Source: an uncultured Collinsella sp.
Lineage (GTDB): Bacteria; Actinomycetota; Coriobacteriia; Coriobacteriales; Coriobacteriaceae
Length of the DNA stretch: 64,000 nucleotides
Direction: 5' to 3'
NCBI GenBank assembly: GCA_900547765.1
Contig: URIA01000002.1
Span: forward strand, 1-64,000
The translations under genes were made by a program, and so were the position numbers. Numbering within the stretch: position 1 is the stretch's first letter; every line of letters begins with the position of its first letter. The notes below the pieces were generated by a model. That model was not told the DNA's origin. It did not search any database and saw nothing but the letters and a program-made list of their open reading frames with translations. Of this stretch, positions 28,876-36,908 are shown piece by piece.

Positions 28876-30009
28876 GTGCCTATGAAAGATCTACTTTGTG
28901 ACATATCGGCTTTTAGGTACTGGCGTTTGCCCCCTCAGGTCCGCGCTCTGTGTCCGCCGCTTCCACGACCGGAAGAAGGCCGGCAGCGATATGATCTCGC
29001 CCGCAACCCGACGGCTGCGGTCGCGCTCGGTTTTCCGTTGTATACATTGGTTCAGACAAGAAACAAACGGACTTGTCCTGCCAGCATTAGGCAGCGGCTG
29101 TTTCTTGGTGAGCTTCCCAGGGAATCCGTACTGGAAACGGAGCATGGGTTTTTGATTACGTCTCCTCTTCTGACGGTATTCATCATGTCGCGGCATCTGA
29201 CGGATCTTCAGCTTCTTTTGGTATTGGCGGAGATGTGTGGCTTGTTTGCGGTGTGCGCTCTGCCTGCGGCACTTGGGGCGGAGCTTTCGCGTGCAATTGA
29301 TTCGGGCGCGATCTCGACAACGTTCGGTTGGGTGCGCTGCCCGTCCGAGGACGGCACCGCCTCAAATTTATGGCGTCGAGACGCTTTGGTTTTGGGCGGA
29401 GACCTTGACCGTTTTTGTTCAGATGTTTGCGGGATACGTTACGGCAATAGATTTAGGACGGTGTCGCAACTTGTTCCATTGGGTGCCGCGTCGCCTTTTG
29501 AGGTCGAGGCGTATTTGCTACTTGCACTGCCGCGATCCCTGGGAGGCGTAGGCTTTTGCGACATAGAGCTTAATGTTGAAGTGATGCTAAGCACAAGTGC
29601 TCGAGCGATTGTGGGAAAGTCCCGTGTATATATCGACATACTTCTGTCTTCGCCGGACGGCAGGCGACAGGTGGCCATTGAATGTCAGGGAAAGGCCTCG
29701 CACGGACGCGCAGGGGATGGCTTGCGTGACGCTGACCGCATGACGGCCCTTCAGGCCATGGGCTACGATGTGCTTCTCCTGACACACAGACAGATATCGG
29801 ATGAGGATAGATTCCGCGCGATCGTTAAGGCCGTATGCAGGATGCTCGATGCTGAATATCGTGATAAAAGCTCAGATGAGCAAAGGGCTGAGACATTACT
29901 CAGGTCTGAACTATTCGTTGACTGGACAAAATTGGGAGTAATCGACGGAAAGATGCCCGTTAGACACAAAATGGCTCGATCGTGGACGGCTGCGAATCTA
30001 AGTGAGTAG
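28876..30009 (+). CDS. nuclease-like protein (DUF559/Vsr-type fold suspected) between two palindromic elements
   Basis: A protein of 377 residues (375 from ATG 28882; neither start has a ribosome site). Residues about 100-135 resemble a helical DNA-binding or AbiEi-like region. The C-terminal part fits a PD-(D/E)xK or DUF559-type nuclease: E209/E211 in an early helix, D254 in VYIDILL, then E269 and K273 in AIECQGKASHG, and a final DRMTALQAMGYDVLLLTH segment typical of that fold. It is flanked by copies A and B of the 121-bp element, and copy B supplies its last codons (NLSE, stop). By eye its base composition is less GC-rich than its neighbours. Family and activity are unproven. Confidence 0.6.
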   Translation: MPMKDLLCDISAFRYWRLPPQVRALCPPLPRPEEGRQRYDLARNPTAAVALGFPLYTLVQTRNKRTCPASIRQRLFLGELPRESVLETEHGFLITSPLLTVFIMSRHLTDLQLLLVLAEMCGLFAVCALPAALGAELSRAIDSGAISTTFGWVRCPSEDGTASNLWRRDALVLGGDLDRFCSDVCGIRYGNRFRTVSQLVPLGAASPFEVEAYLLLALPRSLGGVGFCDIELNVEVMLSTSARAIVGKSRVYIDILLSSPDGRRQVAIECQGKASHGRAGDGLRDADRMTALQAMGYDVLLLTHRQISDEDRFRAIVKAVCRMLDAEYRDKSSDEQRAETLLRSELFVDWTKLGVIDGKMPVRHKMARSWTAANLSE

Positions 30010-30120
30010 ACTTTTGGCACTTTGGCGACTAGGTCGTTTTGCAACAAGGCATTTACCTGCGGCTTTATAAAGTGATATGGATGGTCTGCTCGGCAAGTTC
30101 CAAAAAGTCTACTCACTTAG
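29998..30120 (+). repeat. 121-bp palindromic element, copy B
   Basis: Bases 29999-30119, ends TAAGTGAGTAGACTTTTGG and complement of TAAGTGAGTAGACTTTTTGG. Core TACCTGCGG at 30054-30062, again at offset 55. It overlaps the stop of the nuclease-like gene, just as copy A overlaps that of pdxR. Inner arms differ from copies A and C but still pair. Confidence 0.85.
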
Positions 30121-30185
30121 TTTTTGACGAGAAGCCGATGCCGAAGGCGGTCCTATTTCAGGTAGTTAACAAGTTTGTGAGGCAC

Positions 30186-30216
30186 GAAAAAGGCCCGAAC
30201 CATGCGGTCCGGGCCT
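30186..30216 (-). terminator. terminator after rubrerythrin gene
   Basis: Stem AGGCCCGAACC / GGTCCGGGCCT (30191-30216, one mismatch), with a minus-strand T-run at 30190-30186. Confidence 0.75.
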
Positions 30217-30250
30217 CATCGAGCTAGAGGTTATGTCTCAGGTTGCTGGC

Positions 30251-30811
30251 TTAGCCGAAGTAGCGCTTGAGCAGGCCGGCGAAAGCCTTGCCGTGGCGAG
30301 CCTCGTCGCGAGCCATCTCGTGCACGGTGTCGTGGATGGCATCGAGGCCAGCGGCCTTGGCGCGCTTAGCAAGATCGGTCTTGCCGGCGGTGGCGCCGTT
30401 CTCGGCCTCAACGCGCATCTCGAGGTTCTTCTTGGTGGAGTCGGTTACGACCTCGCCCAGGAGCTCAGCGAACTTGGCAGCGTGCTCGGCCTCCTCGTGG
30501 GCAGCCTTCTCCCAGTACAGGCCGATCTCGGGATAGCCCTCGCGATGAGCGACGCGCGCCATGGCCAGGTACATACCGACCTCGGAGCACTCGCCCTCAA
30601 AGTTGGCGCGCAGGTCGGCAACGATGTCCTCGGAGACGCCCTCCATCTTGGCGACGCCCACGACGTGCTCGGCAGCCCACTCGAGCTGACCCTCCTCCTG
30701 CTTCAGGAAGCGAGAACCGGGAACGCCGCACTGGGGGCACTTGAAGTCCTCGGGCAGCTGGTCGCCGTCGAACTCTTCCACATAACCGCAAACGGGGCAA
30801 ACAAACTTCAT
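30251..30811 (-). CDS. reverse rubrerythrin
   Basis: A 186-residue peroxide-reducing non-haem iron protein. The rubredoxin-type iron site is at the N-terminus (CPVCGYVE...CPQCGVPG), the reversed order relative to classical rubrerythrin. The diiron four-helix part carries E and ExxH ligands ([29 protein letters not shown]). It detoxifies hydrogen peroxide using NADH- or rubredoxin-derived electrons in anaerobes. AAAGGA precedes the start; a promoter lies about 90 bases upstream. Confidence 0.93.
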   Translation of the reverse strand: MKFVCPVCGYVEEFDGDQLPEDFKCPQCGVPGSRFLKQEEGQLEWAAEHVVGVAKMEGVSEDIVADLRANFEGECSEVGMYLAMARVAHREGYPEIGLYWEKAAHEEAEHAAKFAELLGEVVTDSTKKNLEMRVEAENGATAGKTDLAKRAKAAGLDAIHDTVHEMARDEARHGKAFAGLLKRYFG

Positions 30812-30895
30812 GATTCGATCCTTTCGATCGATGGCGATTGTGCGCTCGTCCGGTCCCGTAAGGGCCCTCTCCGGACGTGCGTCTTGACGAGTTCT

Positions 30896-30923
30896 ATTAT
30901 CCATAAATGCAACCAAATGTGAA
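30896..30923 (-). promoter_or_regulatory. promoter of the rubrerythrin gene
   Basis: Minus-strand TTCACA (30923-30918) and GATAAT (30901-30896) are 16 bases apart. The 5' leader (30812-30890) holds a GC-rich hairpin around GGGCCCTTACGGGACC. Confidence 0.5.
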
Positions 30924-31033
30924 GCCTATTAGGAATGATTTTTAATAAAACAATTTTGAGATATGAAGATGTTGATTGATTAACGATTGGGAGGCCGTCT
31001 GCGATCTTTGCTGAGTACAATCGGGCGAGCAAA

Positions 31034-31049
31034 TGTTGACCTATCAACA
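31034..31049. promoter_or_regulatory. operator candidate for the alcohol dehydrogenase operon
   Basis: TGTTGA-CCTA-TCAACA is a clean inverted repeat between a -10-like TACAAT (31015-31020) and the ribosome site at 31054, the place where a repressor would block transcription. Confidence 0.45.
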
Positions 31050-31067
31050 AATGAAGGAGTTTCCTTT

Positions 31068-32288
31068 ATGCATCTAGCCCGTCGTGCCTGGTGCCGAACA
31101 TATCAGACGGTTTTTCGCATTGCATTGCCGATCCTGCCCTATACCGAGCCGCGCATTTTAGAGCATGCCGAGGATGTGCCCGCGGTGCTTCAAAAGCGCT
31201 CGATCCAGAAGGTCCTTATCGTGACGGATCCCGGCATTGCCCGTCTGGGGCTCACGGCACCGCTCGAGACAGCGCTCGCGTCCAAGGGAATTGGCGTTGC
31301 GGTCTATGCCAAAACATCGGCGAACCCCACGGTCTCAAACGTGGAAGAAGCGGCGTCCCTGTATCGAGAGCGCGCCTGCCAGGCCGTTATCGGCTTTGGC
31401 GGTGGCTCGGCCATGGACTGTGCCAAGGGCGTGGGAGCACGCATCGCGCAGCCAAACAAGCCCATCAACAAGATGCGCGGCCTGCTGCGGATTCATCGTC
31501 GCCTGCCGCTGCTTATCGCCGTTCCCACCACGGCAGGTACGGGAAGCGAGGTCACGCTTGCGGCAGTAATTACCGATGGCGAAACACACTACAAGTATCC
31601 CATTAACGACTTTGTGCTTATCCCGCGCTTTGCGGTGCACGACCCCGAGTTTACGCGCGGCCTGCCCGCCTCCATTACGGGGCAAACGGGCATGGACGCC
31701 CTGACGCATGCCGTCGAGGCGTTTATCGGGCGAAGCACCACACCCTATACGCGCAAGATGGCGCGGCAGGCGGTTCAGCTCATCCACGACAATTTGCTCG
31801 AGGCCTATGAGCATGGCGATGACATGCGTGCGCGTCGCAATATGCTTTCGGCGGCGTATAAGGCGGGAGTTGCCTTTACGCGCTCCTATGTTGGATACGT
31901 TCATGCCATCGCGCACAGTCTAGGCGGCCGATACGGAATTCCGCACGGTTTGGCCAACGCGATCATCCTGCCGCACATGCTTCGCGCTTATGGTGACGCC
32001 GCCGCCCCCAAGCTTGCCGATCTTGCTCGCATGGCGGGCATTGCGCCGGCTACCGCGCAGGACAGTCTTGCGGCCGAGGCCTTTATCGATTGGGTCGACC
32101 GCATGAACGAGGCCCTGGGAATCCCCAAATATGTCTCGGGTATTCGCCGCTCCGATATTCCGCAAATGGCGGCCCATGCCGATGCCGAGGCCAATCCCCT
32201 GTACCCCGTTCCACTTTTGATGGACCGCTCGGAGCTCGAGCATATGTACGAGGTCGTCGCGGGTGGTATGTTTGAGGACGAGAACTAG
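31068..32288 (+). CDS. iron-containing alcohol dehydrogenase
   Basis: A 406-residue group III alcohol dehydrogenase. Motifs: GGGSAMDCAKG for NAD(P) binding, PTTAGTGSEVT, GMDALTHAVEAF and HSLGGRYGIPHGLANAIILP carrying metal-binding histidines. It reduces or oxidises a short-chain alcohol or aldehyde, the exact substrate being unknown. AAGGAG lies eight bases before the ATG. Ten bases separate it from an aldehyde dehydrogenase gene, so the pair may convert an alcohol to an acid (or the reverse) in two steps. Confidence 0.92.
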   Translation: MHLARRAWCRTYQTVFRIALPILPYTEPRILEHAEDVPAVLQKRSIQKVLIVTDPGIARLGLTAPLETALASKGIGVAVYAKTSANPTVSNVEEAASLYRERACQAVIGFGGGSAMDCAKGVGARIAQPNKPINKMRGLLRIHRRLPLLIAVPTTAGTGSEVTLAAVITDGETHYKYPINDFVLIPRFAVHDPEFTRGLPASITGQTGMDALTHAVEAFIGRSTTPYTRKMARQAVQLIHDNLLEAYEHGDDMRARRNMLSAAYKAGVAFTRSYVGYVHAIAHSLGGRYGIPHGLANAIILPHMLRAYGDAAAPKLADLARMAGIAPATAQDSLAAEAFIDWVDRMNEALGIPKYVSGIRRSDIPQMAAHADAEANPLYPVPLLMDRSELEHMYEVVAGGMFEDEN

Positions 32289-32297
32289 GAGGGTGCC

Positions 32298-33677
32298 ATG
32301 AACACCGAGGAAATTGCGCGCATCGTCGGCGATCAGCGCGCCTACTTTAAGACGCACGCCACGTTTGATGTCGATGCTCGACGTCGCGCGCTCGTGTGTT
32401 TACGCGATGCGGTGCGGGCCCACGAGGCCGATATCGCTCATGCGCTCAAGACCGATTTGGGAAAGTCGCATGACGAGGCCTATATGTGCGAGATTGGCAC
32501 ATCGCTTTCCGAGATTCGACATCAGATTGCGCATGTGGCCCGATGGAGTCGTCCGCGCCTGCGTCCGTGCGACCTCGCTAACGCCGTGAGCGTGTGCAAA
32601 ACGCAAACCGTGCCCTATGGCGTCACGCTCATCATGGCGCCCTGGAACTATCCGTTTTTGCTGACGCTCGAGCCGCTCGCTGGCGCCCTTGCCGCGGGCA
32701 ATACCGTGGTCATCAAGCCGAGCGCCTATGCTCCGGCATCGAGCGCGGTGCTCAGGCAAATCTGTGAAGAGGCATTTGATCCGCGCCTGGTGACGGTTGT
32801 CGAGGGCGGGCGCGCCGAGAACGAAGCGCTGCTCGATGAGCACTGGGACAAGATCTTCTTTACCGGTAGCGTTCCGGTTGGCAAGCTCGTCATGGAGCGC
32901 GCAAGTAAAAACCTTACGCCCGTGACGCTTGAGCTGGGCGGAAAGAGTCCCTGCATCGTGGATGCGACGGCAAACTTGAAGGTCGCGGCACGGCGCATCG
33001 CCTTTGGTAAATGGCTCAACGTGGGGCAGACCTGCGTGGCGCCCGACTACCTGCTGGTCGATACGCGCGTGCACGACGAGCTGCTGGGCCTCATCAAGGA
33101 GGAGGTCCGTCGCATGTTTGGCGAACATCCACTCGACAATGAGGATTACGGACATATCGTCAACGCCAAGCATTTTGCGCGTGCGCGCGGGCTGATCGAT
33201 CCCGATAAGGTCGTGCTTGGAGGTGCCGCGCGCGAGGCTTCGCTCAAGATTGAGCCGACAATTTTGGACGGCGTGGCCCCCGCTGACGCCGTGATGCAGG
33301 AGGAGATCTTCGGTCCCATCTTGCCGGTGCTGACGTTTGAGAGCCTAGACGAGGCCGAAGCGTTTATTACGGATCGTCCGACGCCGCTGGCCCTGTATAT
33401 CTTTAGCCAGGATCGTGCGGTTCAGCAACGCTTTGTGCGCTACGTGCCCTTTGGCGGCGGCTGCGTCAACGACACCATCATGCACTTGGCTACGAGCCAT
33501 ATGGGCTTTGGCGGCATGGGCGCGAGCGGTATGGGGCAGTACCATGGCCGCGAGAGCTTCGATACGTTTAGCCACAAGAAGAGCATCGTGAACAAGGCAA
33601 CCTGGCTGGACGTGCCGTTTCGGTATGCGCCCTACGCAAGCTGGAAGCACAAATTCGTGCGCATGTTTGTGCATTAG
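32298..33677 (+). CDS. aldehyde dehydrogenase (class 3-like)
   Basis: A 459-residue NAD(P)-dependent aldehyde dehydrogenase. Motifs MAPWNYPF, VIKPSAYAP, FTGSVPVGK, catalytic Glu in TLELGGKSP and Cys in NVGQTCVAPDY are all present. The length and the C-terminal hydrophobic/basic tail fit class 3 enzymes that act on fatty or aromatic aldehydes. AGGAGG precedes the ATG. Co-transcribed with the alcohol dehydrogenase. No terminator-like structure is seen in the 122 bases before the HIRAN gene. Confidence 0.94.
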   Translation: MNTEEIARIVGDQRAYFKTHATFDVDARRRALVCLRDAVRAHEADIAHALKTDLGKSHDEAYMCEIGTSLSEIRHQIAHVARWSRPRLRPCDLANAVSVCKTQTVPYGVTLIMAPWNYPFLLTLEPLAGALAAGNTVVIKPSAYAPASSAVLRQICEEAFDPRLVTVVEGGRAENEALLDEHWDKIFFTGSVPVGKLVMERASKNLTPVTLELGGKSPCIVDATANLKVAARRIAFGKWLNVGQTCVAPDYLLVDTRVHDELLGLIKEEVRRMFGEHPLDNEDYGHIVNAKHFARARGLIDPDKVVLGGAAREASLKIEPTILDGVAPADAVMQEEIFGPILPVLTFESLDEAEAFITDRPTPLALYIFSQDRAVQQRFVRYVPFGGGCVNDTIMHLATSHMGFGGMGASGMGQYHGRESFDTFSHKKSIVNKATWLDVPFRYAPYASWKHKFVRMFVH

Positions 33678-33799
33678 AATCAGATGGCGTAGCGACAAAC
33701 GGTCGAAAGGCGCAGGCAGGATGAATTTGTGTCCGCACGAGTTCGTAGACTTCTCAATAAGGTTAAGCGCCGGTTTATCTGGCCGTTAGGGGAGTTGCT

Positions 33800-34126
33800 A
33801 TGTACGAGCCTTCACGTGTTCTTCTGTCATTTCACATTGCAGGATTTCAGTATGCCGATGGCGCCTTGGTCCTGGGCGATCTTAAAGCGGGCGATAAGCT
33901 GACGCTGTGTGCCGAGCGCGATAATCCCCATGACCCTGAGGCGGTTGCGATCTATTACGGCAACACCAAGCTTGGCTATGTTCCGGGAAACGAGGTCGGC
34001 CCGCTGTCCTTGATGATGTATTACGGCCACGAGGACGTATTTGAGGCCCGCGTGCAACAGGTTGCTCCCGAGCGCAGCCCGTGGCATCAGGTGCGCGTTG
34101 GCCTCTATGTGGTGGATGCTCGCTAA
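33800..34126 (+). CDS. HIRAN-domain protein
   Basis: A 108-residue single-domain protein. The HIRAN signature is clear: FHIAGFQYADG, LTLCAERDNPHDPEAVAI and KLGYVPGNE. HIRAN domains bind DNA ends or stalled forks, usually fused to helicases or nucleases; here it stands alone. AGGGGAG precedes the ATG. It lies 18 bases upstream of a 59-aa gene, and a phosphoesterase gene follows, so a DNA-maintenance role is possible but not shown. Confidence 0.88.
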   Translation: MYEPSRVLLSFHIAGFQYADGALVLGDLKAGDKLTLCAERDNPHDPEAVAIYYGNTKLGYVPGNEVGPLSLMMYYGHEDVFEARVQQVAPERSPWHQVRVGLYVVDAR

Positions 34127-34144
34127 TCGGTAAGGGAAGCTGCC

Positions 34145-34324
34145 ATGTTTGACGACGATGACCTGTTCGATTTGACGGATGATCCGTTTGAATGGGATAT
34201 GCTACTCGATGACGATGAGTTGGAGCAGGGCCGTAGGAAACGGCAGGACAAGAAAACTCAGGGTGACGCTTCGAAAAAGCAAGACAAGCGCCGCCGCGGA
34301 CTGTTCGGCGGGCTCTTTGGCTAA
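34145..34324 (+). CDS. 59-aa acidic/basic small protein
   Basis: A small ORF with a clear AAGGGA site seven bases before its ATG. The first half is strongly acidic (MFDDDDLFDLTDDPFEWDML), the second basic (Lys/Arg/Gln), ending RRRGLFGGLFG. The Gly-Leu-Phe tail repeated twice may be a peptide-binding or membrane-touching tail. It is between the HIRAN and phosphoesterase genes and reads in the same direction. I do not recognise it. Confidence 0.65.
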   Translation: MFDDDDLFDLTDDPFEWDMLLDDDELEQGRRKRQDKKTQGDASKKQDKRRRGLFGGLFG

Positions 34325-34390
34325 CCGCCGCATCGCTGTGTCTGTATACTTAGCACCAGTTTGACGCGTTGCGAAATGAGGGCATAGACG

Positions 34391-34936
34391 ATGATGTGGT
34401 TTACCGCCGACCTACACCTGGGCGATACGAATATCTTGCACGACATGGACCGGCCGTTTGGCTCGGTCGAGGAGATGAACCGCAAGGTCATCGATGCCAT
34501 CAATGAGTGCGTGGCTGTGGACGACCGCCTCTATATCTTGGGAGACTTTACCTATCGTTTGCCCCTGGCGGAGGCGGTGCGCCTGCGCGAGCGCATCGAA
34601 TGCCAGAATGTGACGCTCATCCGTGGCAACCATGACGGCGACTGGGAAGATCCCGACGTACCGCAGATTTGGGAAGACGTGCGCGATTACCTGGAGATTG
34701 CTCCCGGCTATGCCAAGGGCCATCGCCTGGTTTTGAGCCATTACCCCATGCTCAGCTGGAATGGCAAGGCGCGCGGCGCCATCATGCTGCACGGGCATAT
34801 CCACAGCAGGGGAGACCGCACCAACGCACGCAACCGCGATCGCGAGCGCCCTATCTTTCGCTACGATGTCGGTCTCGATGCCAACGAGTACAAGCCCGTA
34901 AGCCGTGATCAGATTCTTAGCTTCTTTGGGTTATAG
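34391..34936 (+). CDS. metallophosphoesterase
   Basis: A 181-residue calcineurin-like phosphoesterase of the YfcE/small-protein type. Motifs DLHLGD (D-x-H), GDFTY (GD), GNHDGDW (GNHD), SHYPML and HGHIHSRGD (GHxH) supply the two-metal site. TATACT at 34345-34350 could be its -10. Substrate unknown (cyclic nucleotides, nucleic-acid ends or pyrophosphates are options). A terminator repeat follows directly. Confidence 0.9.
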   Translation: MMWFTADLHLGDTNILHDMDRPFGSVEEMNRKVIDAINECVAVDDRLYILGDFTYRLPLAEAVRLRERIECQNVTLIRGNHDGDWEDPDVPQIWEDVRDYLEIAPGYAKGHRLVLSHYPMLSWNGKARGAIMLHGHIHSRGDRTNARNRDRERPIFRYDVGLDANEYKPVSRDQILSFFGL

Positions 34937-34937
34937 A

Positions 34938-34988
34938 GCGCCAGAGCCACCACAAAGGGGACAGGCACCTTTGTGGTGGTTCTGGCGC
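34938..34988. terminator. CACAAAGG-type hairpin repeat, copy 4
   Basis: The core with loop GGACAGGCA is flanked by extra paired bases specific to this copy (GCGCCAGAG/...TCTGGCGC), so the stem reaches 20 bases with one mismatch. It lies between the phosphoesterase and DUF2130 genes. Confidence 0.75.
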
Positions 34989-35076
34989 CGTTGCCATTAT
35001 GGCGGCGGCGCCTTTTTTGTCCGCGCGGCGCGGTAGAGTGTAGCCGGTTGATATTTGCGTCCATCGAGGAGCTGCT

Positions 35077-36834
35077 ATGAACGAGATCAAGTGCCCGCAT
35101 TGCGGCGAAGTTTTTAAGGTCGATGCGTCCGGCTATGCGGATATCGTCAAGCAAGTGCGCGATGCCGAGTTCTCGCGCGATCTTGATGAGCGCGTAGCGG
35201 CGGCTCGACGCGAGGGCGAGCAGGCGCTGGAGCTTGAGCGTTCGCGTTCGGCGTCTGCCCTGCAGGAGGCGGAGTCTCAACGCGACGCTCAGCTTGTCGA
35301 GCAGAAGAACGCTGCGGCGCAGGAGTTGGCACAAGAGGTTGCCAAGCGCGATGCTGAGCTTGCCGAGCTGCGCGCCAAGCTCGAGGGCGCTGCCGCAGAG
35401 CGCGAGAGCGCAAGCCAGCGCGCGGCGGTTGAGGCCCGCGCCGATGCTCAAAAGGAGAATGCCGAGCTGCAGCGCGAGATCGACAACCTGCGTGCGCAGC
35501 TGGGGCGCAAGGATGACGAAGCAAAGCTTGCCGAAGCCGCGGTGCGCAATGCGACTCAAAATGACCTCGCCGCGCGCGATGCTCAGATTGCGGAGTTGCA
35601 GGCAAAGCTTGCCGCCGCAGATAAGGCTCAAGAAATGGCGCTCGCAACTGCTGCGGCCGAGGCGCAGCGTAAGCTCGAGGCTGCGCAAAACGAAGCGAAT
35701 CGTAAGCTTTCCGATTACCAGACAGAAGTGCGTGAGAAGTTCTCGAATGCTAAGACTCAGTCCGAGCGCGAGGCCGAGGGCCTTCGTGCACAGCTTCGTG
35801 AGCAAGAACTTTCTGCAAAAATGGAGCTGTCGAAGGCGGTCGCCGCGGCGGAGCGAGAGCGCGATGAGGCACGTGCCAAGCTGACGAGCGAGTTGGCGGT
35901 GCGCGATTCTCGCGAGGAGCAGGCCAAGGCGGCACACGAGCTCGAGCTTGCGCAGGCCAAGCGTGCGAGCGATGACCTGATTCGCTACAAGGATGAAGAG
36001 ATTGAGCGCCTTAAGGACATGAAGGTCCGCCTGTCCACCAAGATGGTGGGCGAGTCGCTCGAGCAGCACTGCGAGACCGAGTTCAACCGTCTGCGCATGA
36101 CGGCATTTCCTAACGCGTACTTCGAGAAGGATAACGATGCGTCCGAGGGTACCAAGGGCGACTTTATCTTCCGCGAGTGCGACGCAAGCGGCAACGAGGT
36201 CATTTCGATTATGTTCGAGATGAAAAACGAGAACGACGAGACCGCGACCAAGCATAAAAACGAGGACTTCTTTAAGAAGCTCGACCACGATCGTCGCCAG
36301 AAAGGCTGTGAGTATGCAGTGCTCTGCACGCTGCTCGAGCCCGAGAGCGAGCTCTACAATGCCGGCATCGTGGACGTGAGCTATCGCTACGAGAAGATGT
36401 ACGTGATCCGTCCGCAGTTTTTCATTCCCATGATCACGCTTCTGCGCAACGCCGCCATGGGTTCGCTGCGCTATAAGCAGGAGCTGGCGGAGTACAAGCA
36501 GCAGAACATCGACGTCACGAACTTCGAAGCCAAGATGGAAAAGTTCAAGAACGATTTCGGCCGCAACTACGAGATCGCGAGCCGCAAGTTCCAAACGGCA
36601 ATCGATGAGATTGACAAGACGATTAGCCATCTGCAGAAAACCAAGGAGGCGTTGCTGTCCTCCGAGAACAATCTGCGCCTAGCTAACAAGAAGGCCGACG
36701 ATCTTACTATTCGCAAGCTCACCTGGGGCAACAAGACCATGAAGGCGGCGTTTGACGAGGCACGCGGGACTGCGCCAGAGACAAACGATGAGCCCGCCGA
36801 GGCGGATTCGTATGAGGTCGAGGATGCCGAGTAA
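35077..36834 (+). CDS. DUF2130 coiled-coil protein
   Basis: A 585-residue protein. One CxxC (CPHCGEVF) sits at the N-terminus, followed by about 280 residues of coiled coil (about 25-310), then the DUF2130 domain (about 320-470: [57 protein letters not shown]). The D...E-x-K pattern (GDFIF, FEMK) suggests a restriction-endonuclease-like fold, though activity is unproven. A second coiled coil and an acidic tail end the protein. GAGGAG precedes the ATG. Confidence 0.88.
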   Translation: MNEIKCPHCGEVFKVDASGYADIVKQVRDAEFSRDLDERVAAARREGEQALELERSRSASALQEAESQRDAQLVEQKNAAAQELAQEVAKRDAELAELRAKLEGAAAERESASQRAAVEARADAQKENAELQREIDNLRAQLGRKDDEAKLAEAAVRNATQNDLAARDAQIAELQAKLAAADKAQEMALATAAAEAQRKLEAAQNEANRKLSDYQTEVREKFSNAKTQSEREAEGLRAQLREQELSAKMELSKAVAAAERERDEARAKLTSELAVRDSREEQAKAAHELELAQAKRASDDLIRYKDEEIERLKDMKVRLSTKMVGESLEQHCETEFNRLRMTAFPNAYFEKDNDASEGTKGDFIFRECDASGNEVISIMFEMKNENDETATKHKNEDFFKKLDHDRRQKGCEYAVLCTLLEPESELYNAGIVDVSYRYEKMYVIRPQFFIPMITLLRNAAMGSLRYKQELAEYKQQNIDVTNFEAKMEKFKNDFGRNYEIASRKFQTAIDEIDKTISHLQKTKEALLSSENNLRLANKKADDLTIRKLTWGNKTMKAAFDEARGTAPETNDEPAEADSYEVEDAE

Positions 36835-36856
36835 GGCATAGCGTATAGTGCAAAAG

Positions 36857-36888
36857 CGGGGCCGCTGGCAATATTGCCAACGGCCCCG
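36857..36888. terminator. bidirectional terminator between convergent genes
   Basis: Stem CGGGGCCGCTGGCA / TGCCAACGGCCCCG (one mismatch) between the DUF2130 gene (+) and the DUF3516 helicase gene (-). Confidence 0.75.
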
Positions 36889-36908
36889 TTTCGTTCCAGT
36901 ATGTTCGG

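Noticed and set aside
34909..36630. 573-codon minus-strand open frame
   Set aside because: It is antisense to the DUF2130 coding sequence, whose coiled coil creates Leu/Arg-rich open frames on the opposite strand.
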